Source: Candidatus Bathyarchaeota archaeon B26-1
GTDB taxonomy: Archaea; Thermoproteota; Bathyarchaeia; Bathyarchaeales; B26-1
Length of the DNA: 15,538 nt
Assembly (NCBI GenBank): GCA_001593925.1
Contig: LUCD01000012.1
Span: 1 to 15,538 of the forward strand
Direction of reading: 5' to 3'
How positions within the stretch are numbered: position 1 is the stretch's first letter; every line of letters begins with the position of its first letter. The position numbers and the translations under genes are program-made. The notes under the pieces were generated by a model. That model saw only the letters and a list, made by a program, of their open reading frames with translations, made no database searches and had not been told where the DNA came from. Shown piece by piece: positions 1 to 7,082 of the stretch.

Positions 1-50
1 AAGGGAGAAGCAGAAACCGCAGGAATTTCTTTGGCCTCTCCCTTCAACAT
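1..50 (-). CDS. Possible gene start cut by window edge
   Basis: An ATG at 50 directly follows the stop codon of the aromatic-rich mini-ORF and opens a frame of 16 codons, beginning MLKGEAKEIPAV, that is still open at the window edge. No clear Shine-Dalgarno motif precedes it. Too little is visible to assign a function. It may be the gene served by the TATA box at 163-170, or it may be chance. Confidence 0.25.
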   Translation of the reverse strand, partial: MLKGEAKEIPAVSASP

Positions 51-125
51 TTAGTAGCTAAAATAGCCAAAATACCCGAAGAAGGGCGTCCTGAAGGTCT
101 TCATGGGCTTGCGACGTCCCTTCAT
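51..125 (-). CDS. Possible 24-aa aromatic-rich leader peptide
   Basis: This 24-codon ORF begins with ATG about 40 bases downstream of a TATA box and ends in TAA. A GGTGG motif eight bases before the ATG could be a ribosome binding site. Its N-terminal third is basic (MKGRRKPMK), while the last 14 residues contain five Phe and three Tyr. The next ATG, at 50, directly follows its stop codon. The pattern resembles bacterial amino-acid leader peptides such as PheL, but that is an analogy only. It matches no archaeal small ribosomal protein I know and may be a chance ORF. Confidence 0.25.
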   Translation of the reverse strand: MKGRRKPMKTFRTPFFGYFGYFSY

Positions 126-162
126 GGAGAGGCCACCAACACCCACGTGGTATCTTGAATCG

Positions 163-170
163 TATATAAA
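163..170 (-). promoter_or_regulatory. Candidate TATA box
   Basis: The minus strand reads AAGC-TTTATATA-CG, a good archaeal TATA box preceded by a purine-rich stretch (GAAAG) that could serve as BRE. Transcription would start about 25 bases downstream, near 140, giving a leader of roughly 15 bases before the ATG at 125. The box is nearly symmetrical, so plus-strand use cannot be excluded. Confidence 0.4.
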
Positions 171-348
171 GCTTTCTCATTGGCTGTGAAGTGATGATGA
201 CCGCAACGTTCATAATAACTTCTACGTGAAAGATGCTGTCATTGAATATGAGAACGGGAACTGAAGACTATCTTGAGCTCAAGGTTGAAGGGTGGGAGCC
301 CGGATACCACTTTTAGATTTGAACTGGAACCTTGATAGGGATGGCTTC

Positions 349-609
349 CTAGAGTATGCCGAGCCTTATCGCCACGTCTACGGCCTTGTCTTCAGGGTGA
401 AGCTTCACGAAGGCCTTCTTCTTTCCATTCCGTGTGATGAGGGTATTGACCTTCTCAACCCTGACCCCGTAGAGCTCCTCAACAGCCCTCTTTATATCAA
501 TCTTCTTAGCTCTTCTGTCAACTATGAAGACGAGCTTGTTCTCGGTCTCTAGGAGCCTGCTCGTAACCTCGGTCATAAGCGGGTACAAGATAACATCTTG
601 AGGCTTCAA
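349..609 (-). CDS. rpl23: 50S ribosomal protein L23 (uL23)
   Basis: This 86-residue protein is the archaeal form of uL23, which binds 23S rRNA domain III near the peptide exit tunnel and helps dock signal recognition particle. It starts MKPQDVILYPLMTEV and contains the family's N-terminal 'P-x-x-T-E' region, the central LVFIVDRRA strand and the NGKKKAFVKL segment near residues 62-71. The length is normal for archaeal L23. The start is TTG, with no nearby ATG. A GGGAGGT motif (619-625 in the plus numbering) inside the last codons of rpl4 lies nine bases upstream and fits this start. It is the last gene of an L3-L4-L23 unit, since L2 does not follow. Confidence 0.96.
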   Translation of the reverse strand: MKPQDVILYPLMTEVTSRLLETENKLVFIVDRRAKKIDIKRAVEELYGVRVEKVNTLITRNGKKKAFVKLHPEDKAVDVAIRLGIL

Positions 610-615
610 CCTCGT

Positions 616-1395
616 TTAACCTCCCTTTACGAACTCTTTTAGGGCCTCTATGCTTGACCTCGTCCATACCGTGAGTCTCCCCGGCTTCGTTCCCGGAGCA
701 AGCAGCTCCACGTTCAAGTCCTTGACCGTTGAGACATCTACGCCAGGTATGTTTCGGGCAGCCTTGAAGATTCCATCGTTCTCCGAGACTACTATGAGCG
801 GGCCGACAGCCATCTTCTTCCTCCTACCACGCATCTTACCCTTTCCGGCTCTGATCTTTATGCTCTCCTTAACCCTATAGACGTCAGGCCAGACCCCCAA
901 GTTCTTGAAGGCCTCTTCAACCTCCTTCGTCTTCTTCAGGGTTTGAAGTTCATCCGTCACAACAAGGGGGAGGTCTAGAACGTCATCGATTATGTGGCCT
1001 CTAGCGGCCACGATCTCCCTCAAACCGGTTGCGGCTATGGCAGAGAAGAGTGCTAAACGTTTCTCCTTACGGGGTATCTTCTTGTAGATTTTCTTCTCTG
1101 TAACGGGTGGGTGAGCGGGTCTACCCCCAACCGTCCCGGGGGCTAAGGCCGCCCTTCTAACATCCCTTAACCTAGGAACCCTAGCCATGCCTAAACCTAC
1201 TCCCCAAGACTCGGCCGTCGTCCTCTTCCCGGCTAGGACATCCCTGCCTTGAGGCTGGAGCCTGTGAGACTGCAAGGCGAGGACAGCCCTCTTTATCACG
1301 TCCGGCCTAAGCGGCGTTCTGAAGACCTTGGGCAGACGAATCCTACCGGTAACATTCCCCTCCAGATCAAAAACCTTCGATGAAGCCTTCCCCAT
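616..1395 (-). CDS. rpl4: 50S ribosomal protein L4 (uL4)
   Basis: This is archaeal/eukaryotic-type uL4, a 259-residue protein whose extended loop lines the peptide exit tunnel. The family hallmarks are present: the N-terminal G-N-V-T-G-x-I-x-L-P-x-V-F-x-T-P-x-R-P-D segment, the RTTAESWGVGLGMARVPR loop, the GGRPAHPP tunnel stretch, and the KGKMRGRRKK basic region before GPLIVV. The open frame extends to an ATG at 1401, but AAGGAGG at 1403-1409 sits only one base from that codon and seven bases from the ATG at 1395, so I use 1395. It lies 20 bases after the L3 stop and six bases before the L23 start, in one cotranscribed unit. Confidence 0.96.
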   Translation of the reverse strand: MGKASSKVFDLEGNVTGRIRLPKVFRTPLRPDVIKRAVLALQSHRLQPQGRDVLAGKRTTAESWGVGLGMARVPRLRDVRRAALAPGTVGGRPAHPPVTEKKIYKKIPRKEKRLALFSAIAATGLREIVAARGHIIDDVLDLPLVVTDELQTLKKTKEVEEAFKNLGVWPDVYRVKESIKIRAGKGKMRGRRKKMAVGPLIVVSENDGIFKAARNIPGVDVSTVKDLNVELLAPGTKPGRLTVWTRSSIEALKEFVKGG

Positions 1396-1402
1396 AACCA
1401 TG

Positions 1403-1409
1403 CCTCCTT
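1403..1409 (-). promoter_or_regulatory. Shine-Dalgarno site deciding rpl4 start
   Basis: The minus strand reads AAGGAGG, the strongest ribosome binding site in the ribosomal protein unit. Its spacing is seven bases to the ATG at 1395 but only one base to the ATG at 1401, which favours the downstream codon. Confidence 0.7.
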
Positions 1410-1415
1410 AACAGC

Positions 1416-2426
1416 TCATTTGCCCTGCTTCGACTCTAAGGATACGTAGAGGATTTGGGGAGGACTCTCCGGAACCACCTTCGGAGGCCGAGCTGGATAC
1501 CTCAGCCGTATCAGACGTTTAGCTGGGCCTGGTACGCTGCCTTGAATCAGTACGTATTCTCCTCTGACAAGCCCGTACCTCAGGAAGCCTCCTTTAGGGG
1601 TGACCTCCTTTCCGTCCTTACCTATCTTCAGGATACGTTTATTATATTCGGTTCTTTGGTGATATCCCATCTGGCCGGCTCTCGGAACCGTGTAGAGAAC
1701 TCTGGCGGGGTGCCAAGGGCCTAGCGTTGCTATACCACGCTTCGTTTTGCGGGCTTTATGTTGCAGGATTCTGACTCCCCACCGCTTTACCGGTCCTTGG
1801 AAGCCTTTGCCCTTCGTTATGGCCACTACATCTATGTACTGGCCCTCCCTAAGCACATCCGATGCTGAGATAGTCTTTCCTAAAAGGTTCTTAACGTACT
1901 CGAACTGGTCTCTTACCGTGCCCCCGTCAACCTTTATCTCCATCACATCCGGCTTCTTCTTTGGGACTCCGGCGAGCCTAGGCTGGGTCGCAGCTACAAC
2001 GCGGAACTCCGCGACCTTATCGAGGTTCTCCTCGATCTTCTTTAGGTCATCCTCCACGTTAGGATTCGGCTTTAATCCGGGTATACGTTTAATGTCCTCA
2101 GGCAGGTTCTCAGCCCAAACCTCGGTTAGAGTCTTGAGCCCATACGGGTTCTTAGTGTATGCTCTGATTGCACACACAATCATGGGAGGAGCATCTATAA
2201 CCGTGACTGGGTAGGCTACCTCCCTACCGTAGTTTGGAGAGCCGACCCTGTCTTCAACCATGAAGATGTGGGTCATACCGGCCTTGTAACCGGCAAACCC
2301 TAGGAGGGTTGGGCCTCCCTCCACACTAGGCCAGAACCTTATTCTTCCGATAGAACGTGAAGCCCGTCCCCTAGGCAAATAGGCTAGGGAACCCCTCTTA
2401 GGAGCATGCTTCTTCCTGTGGCCCAT
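1416..2426 (-). CDS. rpl3: 50S ribosomal protein L3 (uL3)
   Basis: This 336-residue protein is archaeal/eukaryotic-type uL3, an early assembly protein near the peptidyl transferase centre and factor-binding region. It begins MGHRKKHAPKRGSLAYLPR, the classic N-terminus of this family. Near residues 205-270 it carries ITKGKGFQGPVKRWGV, a QHKARKTKRG stretch and the GPWHPARV...GQMGYHQRTEYNK core that reaches toward the catalytic centre. The long insertion seen in archaeal L3 is present and the length is normal. GGGGAAGG upstream is a plausible ribosome binding site. It is the first gene of an L3-L4-L23 unit, with its own TATA box in the gap after argS. Confidence 0.97.
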   Translation of the reverse strand: MGHRKKHAPKRGSLAYLPRGRASRSIGRIRFWPSVEGGPTLLGFAGYKAGMTHIFMVEDRVGSPNYGREVAYPVTVIDAPPMIVCAIRAYTKNPYGLKTLTEVWAENLPEDIKRIPGLKPNPNVEDDLKKIEENLDKVAEFRVVAATQPRLAGVPKKKPDVMEIKVDGGTVRDQFEYVKNLLGKTISASDVLREGQYIDVVAITKGKGFQGPVKRWGVRILQHKARKTKRGIATLGPWHPARVLYTVPRAGQMGYHQRTEYNKRILKIGKDGKEVTPKGGFLRYGLVRGEYVLIQGSVPGPAKRLIRLRYPARPPKVVPESPPQILYVSLESKQGK

Positions 2427-2493
2427 GAAACCTTCCCCAAGCGTATTTTTCGGTTTCTCTGTAGCGTGGTTACCTATAAACCTTACAGATCAG

Positions 2494-2502
2494 ATTTAAA
2501 AG
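2494..2502 (-). promoter_or_regulatory. TATA box for rpl3-rpl4-rpl23
   Basis: The minus strand reads GATAAAGA-CTTTTAAAT, a strong archaeal BRE/TATA arrangement just after the argS stop. A start about 25 bases downstream gives a leader of about 45 bases. A second candidate, TTTATAGG at 2473-2480, would give a shorter leader of about 25 bases. One of the two probably drives the ribosomal protein unit. Confidence 0.6.
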
Positions 2503-2515
2503 TCTTTATCTCATT

Positions 2516-4498
2516 TCACATTCTCTCAGGAGCCTCTATACCCATGATTCTCAGAGAGTTTCGGAGCACTATCCTAACGGCATCAACAAGGGCGATGCGG
2601 CCGCTTCTCAGCTCAGGAGGCTCAGCCTTTAAGACAGGTAGAGCCGCATAGAAAGCGTTGAACCTATCCGCAAGGGAATAAGCAAACTCGGCTACAACGT
2701 TCGGTTTCAAACTCTCGGCAGCCTCGATTAGAACGTCTGGAAACTTGGCCAAGAGCAGGATGAGGCTCTTCTCAGCAGGCTTCCTGAGCAGGGAGTAGTC
2801 AGCCTCAACATCATCAACCTCCCAGCTTACTTTCCTCAAGATACTGCAGGCTCTGGCATGCGAGTACTGGAGGTACGGGGCTGTGTTCCTCTCAAAGTCG
2901 AGAATCCTATCCCAAGTGAAAGTAACGGGTTTCACCGGATCGGTTGAGAGGAGAGCGTACTTCACGGCGCCGATCCCCACGAATTCGGATATCCTCCTCT
3001 TAAAGTCCTCGTCCAACTGTGGGGAACGCTTAGAAACCTCGTCGTAGGCCCTCCTGACAGCCTCGTCCATAACCCCATCGAAGGTTATGTACCTTCCTCT
3101 TCGCCCCGACATCCGATATCCTGGAAGCCTCACCATGTTGTACGCGAAGTGCACTAGGTTCTCGGCTTCCTCCATGTATCCTAAGGCGTAAAGGGCTAGC
3201 TTGAGCTGGAGCTGGGCGAGCCTCTGCTCCATCCCCACGACGTTGATCACCCTGTCGGCACTGCGGAACTTCCAGATGCTGTAGGCGATATCCCTGGTTG
3301 TGTAGAGGGTTGTACCGTCTGCCCTCGTCAAGGTTAGGGACGGAACCTCGTACTCCTCCCTCAGCCCAAGCGACCTCTTGAGATTGAGGTCCCTAGCGAC
3401 CTTCTCAGCGTTGAACTCTAAGACTTCGCCCTCACGGGAGACGTAAGGGGTCTCCTCGAGCTTCCTGACGCATCCGGAGACTTCCCCGCTCCAGAGGAGA
3501 CTGCTCTCCCAATCCCAAGAATCGAAGGTTATACCTGCCCGCTTAAGCGTCTGCCTGAAACCTTCCAGACATATCTGGCAGACCTCTCTGATGAGGAGTT
3601 TTGCTTCCTCATCTCCAGCCTCGTAGCTTCGGATGAGCCTATTAACTTCTTCTTCGGGGTCCTCAACCTTCTCGATAGCGTCTAACAGCTTGCCGAAGAG
3701 CTCCGGATATCTCTCTTTGAGTTCAGCTGCAACAGAAACCCACTCATCTAGGCTCCGTTGGAGCTGCGCAAGTTTCTCCCTCTCGCAGGTCCATTTAATC
3801 GTTTCGATCTCGCCTTTAAGTCTCTTAATCTCTAAGAGGCAGCTCGTGAGGGAGTATATGGCTCCTATGAAATGGTCGGGTTTTCCCTCTGGTTTCGGTC
3901 TTCTTAGCAATTTGTAGCCGTAGGCTACTATGGCCGATTGTCGCCCCACATCGTCAATGTAGTAGTGCCGGGAGACCTTGTGTCCTCTCGCCTCTAGGAT
4001 TCGAGCTATGGTGTCTCCCAACACGGAGTTCCTAGCGTGACCGATGTGGAGGGGGTGAATCGGGTTCACGCTTGTATGCTCAACGATTATTCTCTCAGTC
4101 TTCTCAGCCTTAACTCTTCCGAACTCTAAGTCTAAATGTCTCGCGGAGTTTATAGTCAGAGAGGCGAGGTTAGGGAGGTTCACATAGAAGTTTATGTAGC
4201 CGCCCCCTTCAGCCTTGACTTCATCTACAAGCTTAGAAGAGGAGAGGTTGATCCTCTCCACGATCTCGGCCGCTAACTCTATCGGTTTGATCCCTAACCT
4301 CCTAGAGGCCTCGAAGCAGAAGGATGAGGTTAACTCTCCGAACTGTGGGTTAGGTGGAGGCTCAAGCCTCTTTAGGGAACTCTTTATCCATGATGAGCCG
4401 AGGCTCCGAACTCCCTCGTGGTTACTGACAGCCTCCCTCAGGAGGCTCTTGCACTCTTCCCTGAAATCGGCAAAGGGGTTAATAGAGATACTCAACAT
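2516..4498 (-). CDS. argS: Arginyl-tRNA synthetase
   Basis: This class I aminoacyl-tRNA synthetase charges tRNA-Arg with arginine in the cytoplasm. The 660-residue protein has the N-terminal tRNA-binding Add-1 domain (about 1-115, including the PPPNPQFGEL stretch), the HIGH motif as HIGHARNS at 151-158, and SRHYYIDDVGRQ at 176-187. The KMSK-region counterpart is MSGRRGRYI at 463-471, lacking the usual lysines as in many ArgRS. The DALR anticodon-binding domain follows (about 535-660), with PYLQYSHARA at 541-550 and the typical C-terminus GIEAPERM. An insertion at about 205-300 is charged and helical. GAGG lies seven bases before the ATG. The gap to the aminotransferase upstream is 79 bases, with a weak TATA-like sequence at 4559-4568. 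Confidence 0.97.
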   Translation of the reverse strand: MLSISINPFADFREECKSLLREAVSNHEGVRSLGSSWIKSSLKRLEPPPNPQFGELTSSFCFEASRRLGIKPIELAAEIVERINLSSSKLVDEVKAEGGGYINFYVNLPNLASLTINSARHLDLEFGRVKAEKTERIIVEHTSVNPIHPLHIGHARNSVLGDTIARILEARGHKVSRHYYIDDVGRQSAIVAYGYKLLRRPKPEGKPDHFIGAIYSLTSCLLEIKRLKGEIETIKWTCEREKLAQLQRSLDEWVSVAAELKERYPELFGKLLDAIEKVEDPEEEVNRLIRSYEAGDEEAKLLIREVCQICLEGFRQTLKRAGITFDSWDWESSLLWSGEVSGCVRKLEETPYVSREGEVLEFNAEKVARDLNLKRSLGLREEYEVPSLTLTRADGTTLYTTRDIAYSIWKFRSADRVINVVGMEQRLAQLQLKLALYALGYMEEAENLVHFAYNMVRLPGYRMSGRRGRYITFDGVMDEAVRRAYDEVSKRSPQLDEDFKRRISEFVGIGAVKYALLSTDPVKPVTFTWDRILDFERNTAPYLQYSHARACSILRKVSWEVDDVEADYSLLRKPAEKSLILLLAKFPDVLIEAAESLKPNVVAEFAYSLADRFNAFYAALPVLKAEPPELRSGRIALVDAVRIVLRNSLRIMGIEAPERM

Positions 4499-4558
4499 TA
4501 GTAGGCCTCGGAAGTCTCCTCGAAAGATGAGATGTACGAAAGAAGACGTAGGATCGAA

Positions 4559-4568
4559 GATAAATGTT
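4559..4568 (-). promoter_or_regulatory. Weak candidate TATA box for argS
   Basis: The minus strand reads AACATTTATC in the 79-base gap between the aminotransferase stop and the argS start. A start site about 25 bases downstream would leave a leader of about 35 bases. The match is mediocre, and readthrough from the aminotransferase is an equally good explanation. Confidence 0.25.
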
Positions 4569-4577
4569 ATGTTCGTC

Positions 4578-5921
4578 TCAAGACTTCTTAGGCGGCACGA
4601 GGTTTCCCTTCCTTAAGGCCTCAAAGGATCGGTGGATGGCCTCCCCCGTCCTCTCCAAGTCTTCCTTCGTATATTTGAAGCATGGTATGAAGCGGGATCC
4701 TCCGAAAGGATGAACTCCAGAGTTTGCAAGAACCAAGTAGTACACGTAGTTGGCGAGTGGGCTGGCTCCGCTACCAAAGCGTGGACCAATGCCTACCATG
4801 GGCCTCTCCGGGGGAACTCCAGCCGCCGAGACGTCGATTCCGGAGGTCTCAGCCGCCTCCTCTAAATATCTTGTCAACCTATCGCATATCTCGTATAGGC
4901 GTGGATATATCTTGTCGCGTTCCCTGTCGATTATTCTCATCGCCTCGAGTCCAGCACTTATGGAGAGGGGTTGAGCGTTCCATGTGCCTCCAACACGGAT
5001 TCTAACAAACCTATTCCAGTAGTCGTCTCCATCTCTAAACCCGTGATACTTCATGATTTCAGGGTCTCCGCAGATAGCTCCGATGGGCGCCCCGCCTCCC
5101 ACTATCTTCCCCAGAACCGCTATGTCCGGTGTGACGCCGTAGTACTCCTGCGCTCCTCCAGCCGCATATCTGAAACCCGAGACAACCTCGTCTAGGATAA
5201 AGACTACTCCATACTCTGTCGTGAGTTCCCTTATCGCCTTAATGTAATCCTTGGTGTACGGAGCGTTCCCTTGGAGGATTATGCAGGCCACGTCGCCTTT
5301 GGCGAAGACTTTCCTCAAGAGGTCGGGGTTATTATACGGTAGGATCGTGACGAGGTCCCTGACGGCTTTTGGTATGCCGCGAACGTTGCATAGTCCGTAC
5401 GGGGGACCACTACGGCCCACGTTTATCAGCTCCCACTTCCCATGATAACAACCTTCATGGATCACAACTCTATCTTTACCCGTGTATATCCTCGCAAGCC
5501 TCGTAGCCATCTCGATCGCCTCGCCGCCGCAGGCGCAAGCCCTGACCAAGCCGTCTCTGGCGCATGGAACGAGCTTCTTCACCATCTCGGCCCACTCGAT
5601 CTCCAGTTCTGTGCATGAGCCCATATGTGCGTAGGCTGAGGCTTCCTTTAGGGCGGCGGTCAACCGCTCATCGTTATATCCAAAAAGGAGGGTTCCATGC
5701 CCCATGACGTAATCAACGTAGTCGTTTCCGTCGACATCCCATTTCCTAGTTCCGTCGGCCTTAACCATGTAGATGGGGAAGGGCTTCACGTACCTTGCGT
5801 CGTGGGTGACCCCGCTTGCGAAGCATCTTAAGGCTCTCTCGTAGAGCTTCTTGGAGCCCGGATGCTTCTCCACGTACTCTCTCTCCAACTCTTTTATCAA
5901 ATCTGACATCGAGCCCACCAT
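4578..5921 (-). CDS. Class III PLP aminotransferase, GSA aminomutase-like
   Basis: This 447-residue enzyme is a fold-type I, class III PLP-dependent aminotransferase closest in layout to glutamate-1-semialdehyde 2,1-aminomutase (HemL). Visible motifs are WDVDGNDYVDYVMGHG (61-76), YHG at 159-161, DEVVSGFR (244-251) with the PLP-ring Asp, and LGKIVGGGAPIGA (270-282), where Lys272 should form the Schiff base. GGTWNAQPLS (311-320) matches the GTFxxNPL region. The usual SGTEA phosphate-binding motif reads CGGEA (131-135), which is unusual. It may be a HemL paralogue acting on another amino acid, so I give no symbol. Starts at 5921 or 5909 (MSDLIKEL) are both possible; a TATA box about 25 bases upstream suggests a leaderless or nearly leaderless mRNA. 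Confidence 0.88.
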   Translation of the reverse strand: MVGSMSDLIKELEREYVEKHPGSKKLYERALRCFASGVTHDARYVKPFPIYMVKADGTRKWDVDGNDYVDYVMGHGTLLFGYNDERLTAALKEASAYAHMGSCTELEIEWAEMVKKLVPCARDGLVRACACGGEAIEMATRLARIYTGKDRVVIHEGCYHGKWELINVGRSGPPYGLCNVRGIPKAVRDLVTILPYNNPDLLRKVFAKGDVACIILQGNAPYTKDYIKAIRELTTEYGVVFILDEVVSGFRYAAGGAQEYYGVTPDIAVLGKIVGGGAPIGAICGDPEIMKYHGFRDGDDYWNRFVRIRVGGTWNAQPLSISAGLEAMRIIDRERDKIYPRLYEICDRLTRYLEEAAETSGIDVSAAGVPPERPMVGIGPRFGSGASPLANYVYYLVLANSGVHPFGGSRFIPCFKYTKEDLERTGEAIHRSFEALRKGNLVPPKKS

Positions 5922-5945
5922 AATCCTACCATTATCCGGAACTCG

Positions 5946-5960
5946 TTTATAAATAAAAAG
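5946..5960 (-). promoter_or_regulatory. TATA region of aminotransferase gene
   Basis: The minus strand reads CTTTTTATTTATAAA, with an almost ideal TATA box placed 25-35 bases from the ATG at 5921. This spacing predicts a transcript starting at or just before the start codon. A short inverted repeat (AGGCT/AGCCT, 5959-5963 and 5970-5974) lies directly upstream and could be part of an operator. Confidence 0.55.
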
Positions 5961-6040
5961 GCTATTACAAGCCTCTTCTAGGGGTTAGAGACTTCATAAA
6001 CCCTTCTTAAAGCATCTTGAAGATTGGAATTTCATCCCCG

Positions 6041-6056
6041 TAAATCTATTATTAAC
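6041..6056 (+). promoter_or_regulatory. Candidate promoter of Lrp-type gene
   Basis: The AT-rich run TAAATCTATTATTAAC lies 35-50 bases before the GTG start at 6091. A start site near 6070-6075 would include the GGAGG ribosome binding site at 6077-6081. The match to the TATA consensus is only fair. Confidence 0.35.
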
Positions 6057-6090
6057 CTTTGAGGATGTTTTTGGTAGGAGGCCGGTTATA

Positions 6091-6333
6091 GTGGCGGTCT
6101 TTGCGTACATCTTCCTTACGGTAACTTCGGGTTCGGAGAGGGACGTATGCGAGAAGCTCTCCAATTACGAAGAGATTGTTGAACTCAACGAGGTGTACGG
6201 AGAGTATGATGTCATCCTTGGCGTACAAGTCGAGGAGCTAGAGAGCCTAGACCGCTTCATAACTGAGGAGGTCAGGTCTATTCCAAACGTCATCTTGACG
6301 TATACGATGATAGTGGCGAGGAGATGTAAGTAA
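6091..6333 (+). CDS. Stand-alone Lrp/AsnC ligand-binding (RAM) domain protein
   Basis: This 80-residue protein consists only of the alpha-beta RAM domain (regulation of amino-acid metabolism) of Lrp/AsnC proteins, with no helix-turn-helix. The fold signature is readable: a first strand (AYIFLTVTSG), a helix, then VYGEYDVILGVQVEELESLDRF with the typical G-x-Y-D turn at about residues 37-40, and a last strand (ILTYTMIV). Such proteins bind amino acids and form oligomers, sometimes modulating full-length Lrp regulators. The GTG start is set by GGAGG nine bases upstream. It is divergent from an aminotransferase gene, which hints at a shared amino-acid theme, although that link is inference. Confidence 0.9.
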   Translation: MAVFAYIFLTVTSGSERDVCEKLSNYEEIVELNEVYGEYDVILGVQVEELESLDRFITEEVRSIPNVILTYTMIVARRCK

Positions 6334-6462
6334 GCCTTGAATGGAGGACAAAGAAGGGTTATACACCTATAGGTTCAATTTGGATTCTGAGTTCTATCCG
6401 TCCAAATCGCCGGTCTGATCCCTCGGTCTGAACTGTCTGTATGCGCTCCCCACGCACAAATC

Positions 6463-6476
6463 CTTATAGTATATAC
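6463..6476 (+). promoter_or_regulatory. TATA box for pilin-like gene
   Basis: CTTATAGTATATAC is an AT-rich TATA candidate. It places the start site near 6490-6500, just before the ATG at 6501. Because it lies inside the longest open frame, which begins at 6441, it argues against the 6441 start. Confidence 0.5.
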
Positions 6477-6500
6477 TTGAAGTTTGATATAAAGAGGAAA

Positions 6501-7082
6501 ATGACAGCAAGAAGAACCAGAATGTTGAAGGACAGGAAAGCGCTCAGTAATGTAGTCTCTACCTTAATCCTCCTGTCGGTTTCCGTGTTACTGGCCGGCG
6601 TCGTAACCTTGTACGCGACGAACATCACCATGACGAGAACCCAGCAGGAAGAGATAAGGGTAAGGAAGCCGCACGTCTGGGTGTACGAGAACGGCACAGC
6701 TATCGCAGGCTTCGTTATAGATAACGTCGGCGGAAAAGACATAGTCATCGACAAGATACATATCCGAGGAGTCGTATCAGACTGGACGAACGTCTACTAC
6801 TATAGGTCTTCGAGCTCGGTCACCGCCGACCTCAAACTACCGAACGCTAGCCTGAGCGGCGCTTCGGTCGCTATCAACTATGCTGGATCGGAAGGTGCAA
6901 CCTTCACTCAAGGCACGGCCGACCAAGACTTAACCCTCGCCTCCGGGTCCACCCTCGTGGTCTACGTCAAGAACCCCGACAACATCAGCCCAAACGATAT
7001 AGGAACGGCCGTTGGCATAACGGTCTTTACAATGAACGGTCAATGGTACGTCGAGTGTAACATCGAGACAGCCGAGACATAG
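6501..7082 (+). CDS. Type IV pilin-like protein with class III signal peptide
   Basis: This is an archaeal pilin/archaellin-like precursor of 193 residues. A basic N-terminus (MTARRTRMLKDRKA) is followed by one hydrophobic helix (about residues 17-40), the layout of class III signal peptides. These are cut by a prepilin peptidase (PibD/FlaK type) on the cytoplasmic side, here probably after Lys-Ala near residues 13-14. The rest is an extracellular, beta-rich, Ser/Thr-rich domain with several N-x-S/T sequons. The mature protein would assemble into a filament or stay as a membrane-anchored pseudopilin; no pilus ATPase or platform gene is in the window. The frame opens at 6441, but a TATA box at 6463-6476 favours 6501; 6522 is also possible. 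Confidence 0.75.
   Translation: MTARRTRMLKDRKALSNVVSTLILLSVSVLLAGVVTLYATNITMTRTQQEEIRVRKPHVWVYENGTAIAGFVIDNVGGKDIVIDKIHIRGVVSDWTNVYYYRSSSSVTADLKLPNASLSGASVAINYAGSEGATFTQGTADQDLTLASGSTLVVYVKNPDNISPNDIGTAVGITVFTMNGQWYVECNIETAET

Larger units (their letters stand above)
1..348. other. Gene-poor region downstream of rpl23
   Basis: No recognisable protein or RNA gene lies in this stretch. In most archaea L2 follows L23 almost directly, but no L2-like N-terminus is visible in any minus-strand frame. What can be seen on the minus strand is a TATA-like box at 163-170, a 24-codon ORF rich in Phe and Tyr at 51-125, and an open frame starting ATG at 50 that runs off the window edge. A plus-strand frame with no stop from 67 to 189 also exists and looks equally undiagnostic, so the coding strand here is uncertain. 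Confidence 0.5.

Noticed and set aside
191..264. C/D box small RNA candidate (GTGATGA/ATGATGA C box at 191-200 and CTGA at 261-264)
   Set aside because: The C-to-D distance is about 70 bases, longer than typical archaeal guides. No convincing D' and C' pair lies between them, and no terminal stem is visible.
312..330. tRNA-like T-loop (GTTCAAATC on the minus strand) near the left edge
   Set aside because: The flanking bases do not form a T stem and no acceptor or anticodon arm can be drawn around it.
292..552. 86-codon plus-strand ORF opposite rpl23
   Set aside because: It overlaps the clearly identified L23 gene antisense, has no recognisable domain and no supporting promoter.
1747..2214. 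155-codon plus-strand ORF opposite rpl3
   Set aside because: It is a shadow of the conserved L3 coding sequence; its translation resembles no protein family.
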